A DNA stretch of 64,000 nucleotides from Nonomuraea aurantiaca (lineage in GTDB: Bacteria > Actinomycetota > Actinomycetes > Streptosporangiales > Streptosporangiaceae), in the NCBI RefSeq assembly GCF_020215705.1, contig NZ_JAIWNB010000005.1, positions 365,726 through 429,725 on the forward strand, read 5' to 3'. Below the pieces are notes generated by a model that was not told the DNA's origin, ran no database searches, and saw nothing but the letters and a program-made list of their open reading frames with translations. The translations under genes were made by a program, and so were the position numbers. Below, one piece after another: positions 1 through 8,893 of the stretch (position 1 is the first letter of the stretch; each line of letters opens with the position of its first letter).

Positions 1-2448
1 ACGACGACGCCGTGGACGCTGGTCTCCAACACCGCCGTGGCCGTGCACCCCGAGGTCACCTACGTCGCCGCCCGTACGGCGGACGGCGAGGTGCTGGTCG
101 TCGCCGAGCCGCTGCTGTCGGTGCTCGGCGAGGGCGCGACCGAGGTCGCCCGCTTCACCGGCCGCGAGCTGGAGCACACCTCCTACACGAGGCCGTTCGA
201 GCTGGTCGACATCCCCGGCGCCCACTACGTGGTGCTCGGCGACTACGTGACGGTCGAGGACGGCACCGGGCTGGTCCACCAGGCTCCGGCGTTCGGCGCC
301 GACGACCTGGCGGTGACCAAGCGCTACGACATGCCGGTCGTCAACCCGATCGGCCCCGACGGCCGCTTCCTCGACGACGTGCCGATGGTCGGCGGCCAGT
401 TCTTCAAGGACGCCGACGAGGGCCTCACCGCGGACCTGCGGGCCCGCGGCCTGCTGTTCCGCGGCGACCACTTCGAGCACAGCTACCCCCACTGCTGGCG
501 CTGCCACACGGCACTGCTCTACTACGCGCTCCCCTCCTGGTACATCCGGACCACCTCGGTCAAGGACCAGATGCTGGCCGAGAACGCCAAGACCAACTGG
601 TACCCCGACACCATCAAGTGGGGCCGGTTCGGCGAGTGGCTGCGCAACAACGTCGACTGGTCGCTGTCGCGCTCGCGCTACTGGGGGACGCCGCTGCCGC
701 TGTGGGTGTGCTCCGCCGACGAGTCCCACGTGACGTGCGTCGGGTCGATGGAGGAGCTGGGCACGCTGGCCGGCCGCGACGTGTCCGCGCTCGACCCGCA
801 CCGCCCGTATGTCGACGACGTCACCTTCCCTTGCCCGACCTGCTCGGCCGAGGCCCGCCGCGTGCCCGACGTCATCGACGCCTGGTACGACTCCGGGTCC
901 ATGCCGTTCGCCCAGTGGGGCGCGCGGGGCAAGCCGGAGGGCCTCTACCCGGCGCAGTTCATCTGCGAGGCCACCGACCAGACGCGTGGCTGGTTCTACT
1001 CGCTGATGGCCGTGGGCACGCTGGTGTTCGGCCAGTCGTCCTACGAGAACGTGCTCTGCCTCGGGCTCATCCTGGCCGAGGACGGCCGCAAGATGAGCAA
1101 GCACCTGGGCAACATCCTGGAGCCCATGCCGCTGATGGACCAGCACGGCGCCGACGCGCTGCGCTGGTTCATGGCCTGCTCCGGCTCACCGTGGGCGGCC
1201 CGCCGCGTGGGGCACAACGCCCTCGAGGAGATCGTCCGCAAGGTCCTGCTGACGTACTGGAACACGGCGTCGTTCTTCACCCTCTACGCCAACGCCGAGT
1301 CGTGGACACCCGAGCGGCTGGCGCAGGCGACCCCGGCGGCCGAGCGGCCGCTGCTCGACCGCTGGGCGCTGGCCGAACTGCACCGGACGGTGGCCGAGGT
1401 CACGGACGCGCTGGACGAGTACGACACCCAGCGGGCCGGGCGCCGGCTGGCCGAGTTCCTGGACGACCTGTCCAACTGGTACGTGCGCCGCTCGCGCCGC
1501 CGCTTCTGGCAGGGGTCGGCGGACGCGTTCGCGACGCTGTACGAGTGCCTGGAGACGGTCACGCGGCTGATGGCGCCCATCGCGCCGTTCGTCACCGACT
1601 ACCTGTGGGACGTGCTGCGCGGCGAGGGCGCGCCCTCCTCCGTACACCTGACCTCGTGGCCCGCCGTACGCGACGACCTGCTCGACCCCACGCTGTCGGA
1701 GCGGATGGCGCTGGTACGGCGGCTGGTCGAGCTGGGCCGCTCGGCCCGCGCCTCGTCCGGCGTCAAGACCCGGCAGCCGCTCGGCCGGGCCCTGGTCGGG
1801 GCGCACGGCTGGCCCTCGCTCCCGTCCGAACTGCGTGATCTGATCGCCGACGAGCTGAACGTCCAGGCTCTCGAGGACATGTCCGGCTTCAGCGCCGATC
1901 TCGTGTCCTACACCGTCAAGCCCAACTTCCGGGCCCTCGGCAAGCGGTTCGGCTCGCAGACCAAGCTGGTGGCGGCGGCCGTCGGCGCGGCGGAGGCCGC
2001 CTCCCTGGCGCCCACCCTCCGCTCCGGCGCCTCTGCCACGGTGGACGTACCGGAGCTCGGCGCGGTGTCGCTCGGCCCCGACGACGTGATCGTCACCGAG
2101 CAGCCGCGCTCGGGCTGGGCCGTCGAGACCGGCGCCGTCGACACGGGCACCGGCGAGACGGTGGCGCTCGACCTGGAGCTGACGGACGAGCTGCGCCGGG
2201 CCGGTCTGCTGCGCGAGGTCATCCGCCTGGTCCAGGAGGCCCGCAAGTCGACGGGCCTGACCATCACGGACCGGATCTCCCTGTGGTGGTCGTCCACCGA
2301 CCCGGACCTGGCCCAGGCGCTGCGGTCGGGGTGGCAGGCGGTGGCGGAGGAAGTACTCGCCACGACCGTCACGGAGGGGACCGAGGACGGGCTGCCGTCA
2401 CACTCGGAGACGGACCTGGGGCTGACCTTCCAGCTGCGCCGCGCCTGA
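1..2448 (+). CDS. ileS: Isoleucyl-tRNA synthetase, 3' part
   Basis: Charges tRNA-Ile with isoleucine in the cytoplasm. The reading frame is open from base 1, so the N-terminus, including the HIGH motif, lies outside the window; about 815 of an expected ~1,040 residues are present. The visible part opens in the CP1 editing domain (TTPWTLVSNTAVAV), continues through the catalytic domain with a DNVDWSLSRSRYWG-like stretch (here NNVDWSLSRSRYWGTPLPLW), the KMSKS loop as KMSKH at 1090-1104, and then the anticodon-binding and C-terminal domains. The motif style and the lack of a C-terminal zinc finger suggest the eukaryote-like type-2 IleRS usual in actinomycetes; that assignment is inference. It converges on the SDR gene with a shared hairpin just after the stop. 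Confidence 0.97.
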   Translation, partial: TTTPWTLVSNTAVAVHPEVTYVAARTADGEVLVVAEPLLSVLGEGATEVARFTGRELEHTSYTRPFELVDIPGAHYVVLGDYVTVEDGTGLVHQAPAFGADDLAVTKRYDMPVVNPIGPDGRFLDDVPMVGGQFFKDADEGLTADLRARGLLFRGDHFEHSYPHCWRCHTALLYYALPSWYIRTTSVKDQMLAENAKTNWYPDTIKWGRFGEWLRNNVDWSLSRSRYWGTPLPLWVCSADESHVTCVGSMEELGTLAGRDVSALDPHRPYVDDVTFPCPTCSAEARRVPDVIDAWYDSGSMPFAQWGARGKPEGLYPAQFICEATDQTRGWFYSLMAVGTLVFGQSSYENVLCLGLILAEDGRKMSKHLGNILEPMPLMDQHGADALRWFMACSGSPWAARRVGHNALEEIVRKVLLTYWNTASFFTLYANAESWTPERLAQATPAAERPLLDRWALAELHRTVAEVTDALDEYDTQRAGRRLAEFLDDLSNWYVRRSRRRFWQGSADAFATLYECLETVTRLMAPIAPFVTDYLWDVLRGEGAPSSVHLTSWPAVRDDLLDPTLSERMALVRRLVELGRSARASSGVKTRQPLGRALVGAHGWPSLPSELRDLIADELNVQALEDMSGFSADLVSYTVKPNFRALGKRFGSQTKLVAAAVGAAEAASLAPTLRSGASATVDVPELGAVSLGPDDVIVTEQPRSGWAVETGAVDTGTGETVALDLELTDELRRAGLLREVIRLVQEARKSTGLTITDRISLWWSSTDPDLAQALRSGWQAVAEEVLATTVTEGTEDGLPSHSETDLGLTFQLRRA

Positions 2449-2457
2449 CGAGCCGCT

Positions 2458-2498
2458 AAGGGGTGGGACGTGTCATTTGGCCGCGTCCCACCCCCTTT
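2458..2498. terminator. Bidirectional terminator between ileS and the SDR gene
   Basis: A 13-bp perfect stem (AAGGGGTGGGACG at 2458-2470 pairing with CGTCCCACCCCCTT from 2484) encloses a 13-nt loop and is followed by T residues. It lies 9 bases after the ileS stop, and its right arm overlaps the stop codon of the convergent SDR gene (2497-2499), so it can end transcription from both sides. Confidence 0.85.
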
Positions 2499-3477
2499 AC
2501 GCCCTTCGGATCGATCGGCTGTCGGCTCCCCCGAGGCCGAAGCTCGGATCGAGCCCGGTCAGGTCGGCGCTGGCGGTCCACACGCGCGCCGCGAGATCGG
2601 GGTCGGCCAGGTGGCCGCGCAGGGGTTCGAGGGTGGGCTCACCGCGGATCCCGAACACCCGGGGCCCCCACAGCTGGCCGCCCCGCACGGACGGGTCGAG
2701 GACGGCCCGGACGGCGGGCCAGGCGGCGGCCTCCTTGCTCTGGAGGAGGAGGCCGGCGGGCAGTCCGCGCAGCCGTTCGCCGGTGGTCCTCAGGTGGACC
2801 GGCGGGCGTGATGGGGTGAGGGAGTCGAGTGCGCCGCCGGGGTGGGTGAGCACACTCAGCGTCGTGCTGCCGGCGGCGCGCAGGCGACGGTCGAGTTCGA
2901 GTCCGAAGAGCATCTGCGCGAGTTTCGATCGCGCGTACGTCCGCTTCGGCCGGTAATCACGCGTGCTCTGGAGATCGTCGAGATCCAGGCTCTCGGACTT
3001 GGCCGTAAAGCTGCCGGTGGTGACCACCCGGCTCGCGGACGCGGCCGTCAGCAGCGGTGCCAGCCACCAGGTCAGCGCGAAGTGCCCCAGGTGATTGGTG
3101 GCGAACATCAGCTCGTTGCCGTCCTCGGTCTCGCGCCGTGGCGGCTGGTCGAGCAGCACTCCGGCGTTGCAGACGACCGCGTCCAGACTCTCCAGTCCCA
3201 GCGCGTCCACGGAGGCTTCGAGCGAGGAGAGATCGGCGAGGTCCAGGCGGATGTGACGGACGCGCGCGCCGGGGACCCGGGCGCGGATCGAAACCTGAGC
3301 CGCTTCCGCCTTGGCGGGGTCCCGGCTGCCGAGGATGACGGTGGCACCTGTGCCGGCGAGCTGTTCCGCGACGAAGTATCCGATGCCCGCGTTGCCGCCG
3401 GTGACCAGGAAGTTCTTACCCTCGGCGGGCGGCAGGCGGCGCACGTCCCAGGGGGCTGGGTGGTGGAGGGAGGACAT
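2497..3477 (-). CDS. Short-chain dehydrogenase/reductase
   Basis: NAD(P)-dependent oxidoreductase of the classical SDR fold, 326 aa. It has the cofactor glycine motif TGGNAGIG near residue 26, the NAG motif of strand 4 (VVCNAGVL), the catalytic Ser in VVTTGSFTAK and the YxxxK pair in YARSK. Its overall style (NELMFATNHLGHFALT) matches the retinol-dehydrogenase/WW-domain-oxidoreductase-like subgroup, whose bacterial substrates are mostly unknown. An AAGGAG Shine-Dalgarno sits 7 bases before the ATG. It is divergent from a TetR regulator across 125 bp containing a perfect inverted repeat, so it is probably that regulator's target. Substrate cannot be inferred. Confidence 0.93.
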   Translation of the reverse strand: MSSLHHPAPWDVRRLPPAEGKNFLVTGGNAGIGYFVAEQLAGTGATVILGSRDPAKAEAAQVSIRARVPGARVRHIRLDLADLSSLEASVDALGLESLDAVVCNAGVLLDQPPRRETEDGNELMFATNHLGHFALTWWLAPLLTAASASRVVTTGSFTAKSESLDLDDLQSTRDYRPKRTYARSKLAQMLFGLELDRRLRAAGSTTLSVLTHPGGALDSLTPSRPPVHLRTTGERLRGLPAGLLLQSKEAAAWPAVRAVLDPSVRGGQLWGPRVFGIRGEPTLEPLRGHLADPDLAARVWTASADLTGLDPSFGLGGADSRSIRRA

Positions 3478-3546
3478 GTCCGGCTCCTTGAGATTGTGAG
3501 GTCGTCATGTCGGCACCACGAGCACGACCAGACGCATACTGACTAA

Positions 3547-3569
3547 GAAACTATAATCACTATAGTTTC
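3547..3569. promoter_or_regulatory. TetR-type operator between SDR and TetR genes
   Basis: A perfect 9-bp inverted repeat, GAAACTATA (3547-3555) and TATAGTTTC (3561-3569), has a 5-bp spacer and sits in an AT-rich island. An extra half site TAGTTTC follows at 3580-3586. Size, symmetry and position between divergent genes fit a TetR-family operator controlling both promoters. Confidence 0.8.
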
Positions 3570-3602
3570 AGATGCATTCTAGTTTCACGATAGGCTGGGG
3601 GC

Positions 3603-4208
3603 ATGGCGACGACGATGGGGCGCCGCGAGCGCAAGAAGGCACAGACCCGCAGGGCGTTGTCGAACGCGGCGTTGCGGCTGTTCTCCGAGCACGGCTACGA
3701 CGGCGTCACCGTCGCGCAGATCGCCGACGAGGCGGACGTGTCCATCGCCACCCTGTTCGCGCACGTGCCGGACGGCAAGGAAGCGCTGATCTTCGACGAC
3801 GGCGCCGAACGACACGTGTGGCTGGTCGCCGCGATCCGCGACCGCCCCTCCGGCCAGTCGGTGCTGGAAGCCCTGCGCCGCTGCTTGGCGAGCCGGGGAC
3901 CCTTCACCGAAGACCTGCCGCCCGACCTTCGGCGCAAACGCGACCTGATCGTGGGCACGCCCGCCCTGCGGGAATACTCCCGCAAGCTCTGGATAGCGGG
4001 CGAGGGCGCCCTGGCCGCGGCGATCGCCGCGGAGAGCGGCCGCGACCCCGCCGATATGACCGTCCGCGCTCTCGCCCGCTACGTCCTGGAGATCCCGGAG
4101 CTCGCGGGCACGGAAGCAGACCCCTTGGCCGCGATGAACGCCATCTTCGACCTCCTCGAATCCGGCTGGCCCACATCACCCATGGACGCCCGACGGGACC
4201 CCACCTGA
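3603..4208 (+). CDS. TetR/AcrR family transcriptional regulator
   Basis: One-component DNA-binding regulator, 201 aa. The N-terminal helix-turn-helix spans roughly residues 10-57 (RRALSNAALRLFSEHGYDGV, then VAQIADEADVSIATLFAHVP), the standard TetR layout. The C-terminal ligand domain has no recognisable specificity. ATG follows a G-rich stretch (GGCTGGGGGC); an in-frame ATG at 3615 is an alternative start. It probably represses itself and the divergent SDR gene through the inverted repeat at 3547-3569. Confidence 0.93.
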   Translation: MATTMGRRERKKAQTRRALSNAALRLFSEHGYDGVTVAQIADEADVSIATLFAHVPDGKEALIFDDGAERHVWLVAAIRDRPSGQSVLEALRRCLASRGPFTEDLPPDLRRKRDLIVGTPALREYSRKLWIAGEGALAAAIAAESGRDPADMTVRALARYVLEIPELAGTEADPLAAMNAIFDLLESGWPTSPMDARRDPT

Positions 4209-4528
4209 CCACGCCCCACCCGCAGAGCCCCACCCGCGTGTCACCCCGCTGAACCCCACCTGGACCACGCCTTACCGGCCCGCTCGCTCTGGCGCTCGAC
4301 CCGACCCGCCCCACCGGGCCCGCTCGCTCTGCCGCTTGGCCCGGGCCGTGCGGTCCTCAAGGGAGGCCGGAGCGATTTCCGCAGGCGAAGAGCCCCGGTG
4401 GCCAGCCCGTCTCGCCGATGATCTGTATGGCCGCCGGGGCCAGCCTCGACCGGACCTCAGCGGCCCAGCGCACGGGCGACCTCTACGTGGGCCGCTGAGC
4501 CAACGTCGAGGCTTACGCCCGGGCTCAC
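4209..4528. other. Gene-free stretch between convergent genes
   Basis: No supported gene. It contains two imperfect direct repeats around CCCGCTCGCTCTG (4275-4302 and 4314-4342, about 40 bp apart) and the hairpin annotated at 4456-4499. Confidence 0.6.
4456..4499 (-). terminator. Hairpin downstream of the Cys/His membrane protein gene
   Basis: A perfect 12-bp inverted repeat (CTCAGCGGCCCA / TGGGCCGCTGAG) with a 20-nt loop lies 30 bases beyond the stop of the minus-strand gene. There is no clear U-tract, as is common in high-GC actinomycetes. It probably ends the divIVA-region transcript. Confidence 0.6.
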
Positions 4529-6856
4529 CTAGCCGACGGACTCGCGGTCGTTCTGGCAGACCGAGCAGCTGGTCAGGCCCGCCGACTCCGCCTGCGAGAT
4601 CGTCATGGTCTCCACACCCGTGTCGCCCGCGCCCCGGATGAGGGGGCAGGCGGTGCTGTGGTAGCGGCGGGTGCCGATGATGACCTTCACCGTGGCCGAC
4701 CGCCCGCTCTTCCCCGCGCCTTCACTGCCGGGCTTGCCATCCTTGGCGGTCGCCTCATTGGCGGGGTCGACGTCTCCCCGGCCAGAGGACTCCTTGGCGG
4801 AAGCGCCACTGTCCGGCTTAGCGGACGAGGCACTGTCCGGCCTAGCGGACGAGGGACTCTCCGGCTTGGTGGACGAGCCACTATCCGGCTTAGCGGACGA
4901 GGCGCTACCCGACCTGGCGGACGAGGCACTGTCCGGCTTGGCGGAGGCGGTGCTGTCCGGCTTGGGCGGCGTGGGCCCGGATGCGGGCTCGGGCGCTTTG
5001 GCTGCTGCCTTGGCGCTCTCGGCTGCTTTGGAGCTCTCCGCGGGCCTGCTCTCCGCGGGCGTCGTACCGGCAGCGGGTCTCCCGCTGGCCGGGCGCGGCC
5101 CGCTCGTGGACCCTGCGCCCTCTGCCTTGGACGTCGGCCCGGAACCGGCTCCTGGCTGCACCGGCATGATCACGGTCCCGCCCACCGGCTCCGACCGCTC
5201 TCCCTTGGCCCCGGACGCCTCACCTCCGGATCCAGGCCGCCCCGGCTTGCCGGACGCGGTCGGCCCCGCAGGCAGGGGGCCCTTGGGCTTGGCTGCGGAC
5301 TCGGCCGACGAGGCGGGACGCTCGGGCGCCACGGCCGGGCGCTCAGGCTGCTCCGACGACGGGCTCCAGCCGCCCTTGCCGGGTGCGGGACGCTGCGGCG
5401 CGGGATCTCCCGCCTGTACGGCACGCTGAGGCGCCGTCGCGGGCCCAGAGTCGTCGAGGTCCGGGGCGGCCTCTGCCGCGACAGACGAGGGGCGCTCTCC
5501 GGCCCGGCCTGCTCCCGGCTTTCCGGGCGTCTGCGGCCTTCCGGGCGTCTCCGGCTTGTCGGTCACCCCAGGCTGGCGGCTCCCGGGCTTGCCTGTCTCA
5601 GTACGGTCGCTTCCGAGCTGGCCGGACGACGTACGGCCGCTTCCGGACGGGCCGGAGGACGACTGACCCGACCCAGGCTTGCCAGACGCTGACTGACCGC
5701 TTCCAGGCCGACCAGACGACGACTGACCGCTCCCGGGCCTGCCGGGCGACGACTTACCGCTCCCAGGCTGACCAGACGGCGGCTGCCCGGACGACGGCAT
5801 CGTGGTGATGTACGGGGCCAGCCTCGGGCCGGCGGAAGGGTCGGATGACGGGGGTTCCGTGCGGTCCTTGGCGGGTCCTGAAGCGGCCGGCTTGGTCGTC
5901 GCGCTGGACGACGGGGCGGGCTCCGCCGAGGGGCGGGCGAACCAGCCGGTCGGCTCGGCCGGAGCATCGGCCGGGTCCGGGGCGGGGGTGGAGGCCTTCG
6001 AGTCGGGCTTCGGCTTGGCGGGGCCGCCGGACACCGGGGGGCGCAGGTCGCGCGTGGCGCCGGGCGCCTCGGCCCGGAGGTCCGCGGGGACCTTGGGAGT
6101 CTGCGGAGGCTCGGGGCCACGCTTGGGAGCCGATGAAGGGCCTGAACCAGGCTTGGGAGCCGATGAAGGCGCGGAACCAGGCTTGACGCCGCCGACCGGC
6201 GCGGGGCCCATGGCGGACACGGAGCCGGTAACGGGGCCGGAAGCGGACGCGGCGCCGGGCAAGGGGGTGACGGCGGGTTCAGTGCCGCCGGGCTTGGAGG
6301 TGGCAGCGGGCTCGGGGCCGGCGGCAGGCGGCAGCTGCCGTCCGCCGAGCGCTGCATCCGGCAGGCACGCCGTACAGGGCGTGAAGCCCTCCTCGCGCGC
6401 CTCCTCGTACGTGAGCTCCTCTTGATCCCGTCCGATCAGCTGGCGGCAACCCGGGACGTGATAGCGCTTGCGTCCGGGGATCACCAGGACGAGCGCGTCC
6501 GGGGAGATCCCGCGCACCGCGGGACGGCGTTGCGTCGGCGCGGTGGCCGTCTGCTGGAGCGTCTGTGGACGCGGCGACGGCGGCGCTCCCATCGGGGCCC
6601 CCAGGGGACCCGGCTGGGTCTGGCCATGCGGCAGGCCGGCCGGGGCGTGCCCCACCGGCGGGGTGGCCGGCGCAGCGGCCCGCCCACCACCGGGAAACAG
6701 CTCGTGACGCCGCAGCAGCGCCCCGATCACCAGGAACAGCGCGGACAGCACGCTGACCACGATGGACCACATGATCAGGAACGGCTTTGCCAGAACGAAG
6801 CCCGCGATCAGCAAGACAACCGCCGCGAGCACCAAACCAGCACTGATTAGGATCAC
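4529..6856 (-). CDS. Membrane protein with paired Cys/His motifs and a long repeat linker
   Basis: Unrecognised function, 775 aa. Two membrane helices lie near residues 3-23 and 28-48. A conserved motif follows, YHVPGC (132-137) then TPCTAC (159-164). It resembles the Ada-like pattern YHxxxC...EAxxxGxxPCxxC and would supply Cys/His ligands for a metal. The same motif recurs at the extreme C-terminus: YHSTAC (732-737) and TSCSVC (762-767). About 560 residues rich in Pro, Ser, Gly, Lys and Ala connect them, including SGQPGSGKSS-type repeats (DNA 5560-5790) and SSAKPDSxSS-type repeats (DNA 4790-4950). It follows divIVA by 42 bp on the same strand, suggesting a cell-envelope or polar-growth link (inference). 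No catalytic motif is visible. Confidence 0.8.
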   Translation of the reverse strand: MILISAGLVLAAVVLLIAGFVLAKPFLIMWSIVVSVLSALFLVIGALLRRHELFPGGGRAAAPATPPVGHAPAGLPHGQTQPGPLGAPMGAPPSPRPQTLQQTATAPTQRRPAVRGISPDALVLVIPGRKRYHVPGCRQLIGRDQEELTYEEAREEGFTPCTACLPDAALGGRQLPPAAGPEPAATSKPGGTEPAVTPLPGAASASGPVTGSVSAMGPAPVGGVKPGSAPSSAPKPGSGPSSAPKRGPEPPQTPKVPADLRAEAPGATRDLRPPVSGGPAKPKPDSKASTPAPDPADAPAEPTGWFARPSAEPAPSSSATTKPAASGPAKDRTEPPSSDPSAGPRLAPYITTMPSSGQPPSGQPGSGKSSPGRPGSGQSSSGRPGSGQSASGKPGSGQSSSGPSGSGRTSSGQLGSDRTETGKPGSRQPGVTDKPETPGRPQTPGKPGAGRAGERPSSVAAEAAPDLDDSGPATAPQRAVQAGDPAPQRPAPGKGGWSPSSEQPERPAVAPERPASSAESAAKPKGPLPAGPTASGKPGRPGSGGEASGAKGERSEPVGGTVIMPVQPGAGSGPTSKAEGAGSTSGPRPASGRPAAGTTPAESRPAESSKAAESAKAAAKAPEPASGPTPPKPDSTASAKPDSASSARSGSASSAKPDSGSSTKPESPSSARPDSASSAKPDSGASAKESSGRGDVDPANEATAKDGKPGSEGAGKSGRSATVKVIIGTRRYHSTACPLIRGAGDTGVETMTISQAESAGLTSCSVCQNDRESVG

Positions 6857-6898
6857 AAAGGGCTCTTTCGAGTGACGGGTCCTTGATGACCCGCTACT

Positions 6899-7771
6899 TT
6901 ACCGGCGGTCGTTGTGCTGACCGTCACCGCCGGGGAAAGCGCCCTGCGGGGAGTCACCGCCGAACGGGTTGGGACCACCGGGAAGAGGCTGCTGACCACC
7001 CTGAGGCACCGCGTGCGACATGGCCGGAGCCGCCGCCGAGGGACCGCCGCCGGTCATGACCGGGAAGCCACCGCTGCCTTCCGCGGAGACGTTCAGCTCG
7101 GCGAGCTGGTTCTCCAGGTAGAGCTTGAGGCGGCTGCGGTATTCGCGTTCGAAGCTGCGCAGCTCCTCGACCTTGCGCTCCAGCTCGTCACGGGTCTGGA
7201 CGAGGGAACCCATGGCCTGGCGGTGACGCTCCTGCGCGTCGCGCTCGAGCGTCTCGGCGCGGGCACGGGCGTCGCCGATGACCTGCTCGGCCTGGCGGCG
7301 AGCCTTGGTGAGGATCTCGTCGGCCTCGCGGCGGGCGCGGGTGACCGTCTCGTCCGCCTCGCGGCGGGCGTCGGAGATCGCCTGGTCGGCGGTCTGCTGG
7401 GCCAGCGCGAGCACGCGGGCCGCGGTGTCCATGTTGTCCTCGGCCGGAGGCATGTTCATGACGGGGACCGGCTGAGGCTGCTGCTGCGGCTCGGGAACCT
7501 TCATCGGCTCCGGCTGCGGCGGCATCATCATCTCGGGCTTCGGCTGCTCCTGCACCGGAGCGGAGGCCATGGGCATGCTCATGCCCCCGGGCACCTTACC
7601 GCGCAGGCACTCGGCCAGCTTGGCGCGGAGCTCCTCGTTCTCTTGGATCAGGCGGTCGAGCTCAGCCTCGACTTCGTCGAGGAAGGCGTCGACCTCTTCC
7701 TCGTCGTAGCCCGGCCGTAGCCGAGTGGTACTGAACTGCTTGTTCCGCACATCAGCGGGCGTCAGCGGCAT
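6899..7771 (-). CDS. divIVA: DivIVA/Wag31 polar growth protein
   Basis: Coiled-coil scaffold that marks curved membrane at hyphal tips and recruits peptidoglycan synthesis; 290 aa. The N-terminus MPLTPADVRNKQFSTTRLRP is the diagnostic membrane-binding segment. It is followed by a short coiled coil (about 24-52), a flexible Met/Pro/Gln-rich region, a long coiled coil rich in Arg/Glu/Ala heptads (about 125-220) and a Gly/Pro-rich tail. An AAGGAG ribosome site lies 8 bases before the ATG. It is the usual last division gene of the actinobacterial dcw region, downstream of yggT and sepF. Confidence 0.97.
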   Translation of the reverse strand: MPLTPADVRNKQFSTTRLRPGYDEEEVDAFLDEVEAELDRLIQENEELRAKLAECLRGKVPGGMSMPMASAPVQEQPKPEMMMPPQPEPMKVPEPQQQPQPVPVMNMPPAEDNMDTAARVLALAQQTADQAISDARREADETVTRARREADEILTKARRQAEQVIGDARARAETLERDAQERHRQAMGSLVQTRDELERKVEELRSFEREYRSRLKLYLENQLAELNVSAEGSGGFPVMTGGGPSAAAPAMSHAVPQGGQQPLPGGPNPFGGDSPQGAFPGGDGQHNDRR

Positions 7772-7877
7772 CTTTTGGTCTCCTTGGCGCGCTTGGAGTC
7801 TGTCCGGAGGGACGGTTAACCCGAATCACTTCAGCGCGGACACGAGTTGGATCACGACCGGTGCCTCTCGGCCCCCG

Positions 7878-8171
7878 TCACCGCGTGCCCAGCAATCCGG
7901 CGATCTGGATCAAGAGCAGGACGACGATGAAGAGGACTGTGAAGCTTAGGTCAAAGGCCACCGTACCCAACCGGAGCGGGGGAATGAAACGGCGGAGGAA
8001 CTTGAGAGGTGGGTCGGTTGCGGTGTAGGTGGCCTCGGCAAGGACGAGCACGACGCCCGAAGGACGCCACTGACGGGCGAACGCCTGGACCGTCTCAAAG
8101 ATCATCCTGCCGATGAGCAGCACCAAGTACAGAGACAGGACTACGACCAAGATCTGGCTTACGATCCCCAC
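7878..8171 (-). CDS. YggT family membrane protein
   Basis: Small integral membrane protein, 97 aa, starting with GTG. Two hydrophobic segments (about 4-24 and 70-93) flank a central amphipathic region containing DPPLKFLRRFIPPL, the YggT signature. The family is nearly always encoded next to sepF and divIVA in Gram-positive bacteria; its biochemical role is not settled, with links to division or osmotic stress reported. It lies between sepF and divIVA here. Confidence 0.92.
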   Translation of the reverse strand: MGIVSQILVVVLSLYLVLLIGRMIFETVQAFARQWRPSGVVLVLAEATYTATDPPLKFLRRFIPPLRLGTVAFDLSFTVLFIVVLLLIQIAGLLGTR

Positions 8172-8251
8172 GGTCTGGCCGCGCCTCCACTTCTGATGTG
8201 CCCGCCGAGCCCCGGTGAGGCCTGGTTGGGTGCGATAGACATACAGAGACT

Positions 8252-8752
8252 CTAACTCTGGTTGAAGAACCCGCGTTCCGCGATTCGAGCCTTGTCCTCG
8301 GCGGTCACCTCGACATTGGCTGGGGACAACAGGAACACCTTGTTGGTAACACGTTCAATGCTGCCATGTAGGCCAAAGACCAGACCTGCCGCGAAATCGA
8401 CCAGGCGTTTTGCGTCGCTGTCAACCATCTCGGTCAGGTTCATGATGACCGGGGTGCCGTCGCGGAAGTGCTCGCCGATCGTCCGGGCCTCGTTGTAGGT
8501 CCGGGGGTGGAGGGTGGTGATGCGCGCCAGATCGGTCGTACGGCGCTCCAGGACGGTCGTGGATGGCCTCGGCGCGGGGACCCCGGAGTCTGCCTCGTCG
8601 TCGCGTTCCTGGACCGCTACGGCTCGCTCCTCGCCGGTCCGCGGGGGCTCGTCCTCGTAGGCGTACTCGTCGGGGTAGGTCTCATACCTCTCGTAGCGGT
8701 CGTCCTCCACGAGACCGAGGTAGACCGCCATCTTGCGCATCGCGCCGGCCAT
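8252..8752 (-). CDS. sepF: Cell division protein SepF
   Basis: Membrane anchor and bundling partner of FtsZ; in actinobacteria, which lack FtsA and ZipA, it is the main Z-ring tether. 166 aa. The N-terminal amphipathic anchor [20 protein letters not shown] is canonical. An acidic linker (about 21-70) is followed by the SepF core (about 75-160) with [19 protein letters not shown] and a glycine-containing dimer interface ([16 protein letters not shown]). It sits between yggS and yggT as usual. Confidence 0.97.
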   Translation of the reverse strand: MAGAMRKMAVYLGLVEDDRYERYETYPDEYAYEDEPPRTGEERAVAVQERDDEADSGVPAPRPSTTVLERRTTDLARITTLHPRTYNEARTIGEHFRDGTPVIMNLTEMVDSDAKRLVDFAAGLVFGLHGSIERVTNKVFLLSPANVEVTAEDKARIAERGFFNQS

Positions 8753-8893
8753 CGCTACGTCGTCCTCCTGCTCATGGTCGCACTCGCTCGGGCCTGTCGC
8801 CGGGTCCGAGGCGGTAGCCGTACCCCCTTGGAGCTCACCGCTGATCGACCTCTACTGGTGGTAGCGGGCCTGTAAGACCCACTTGACGGGACA

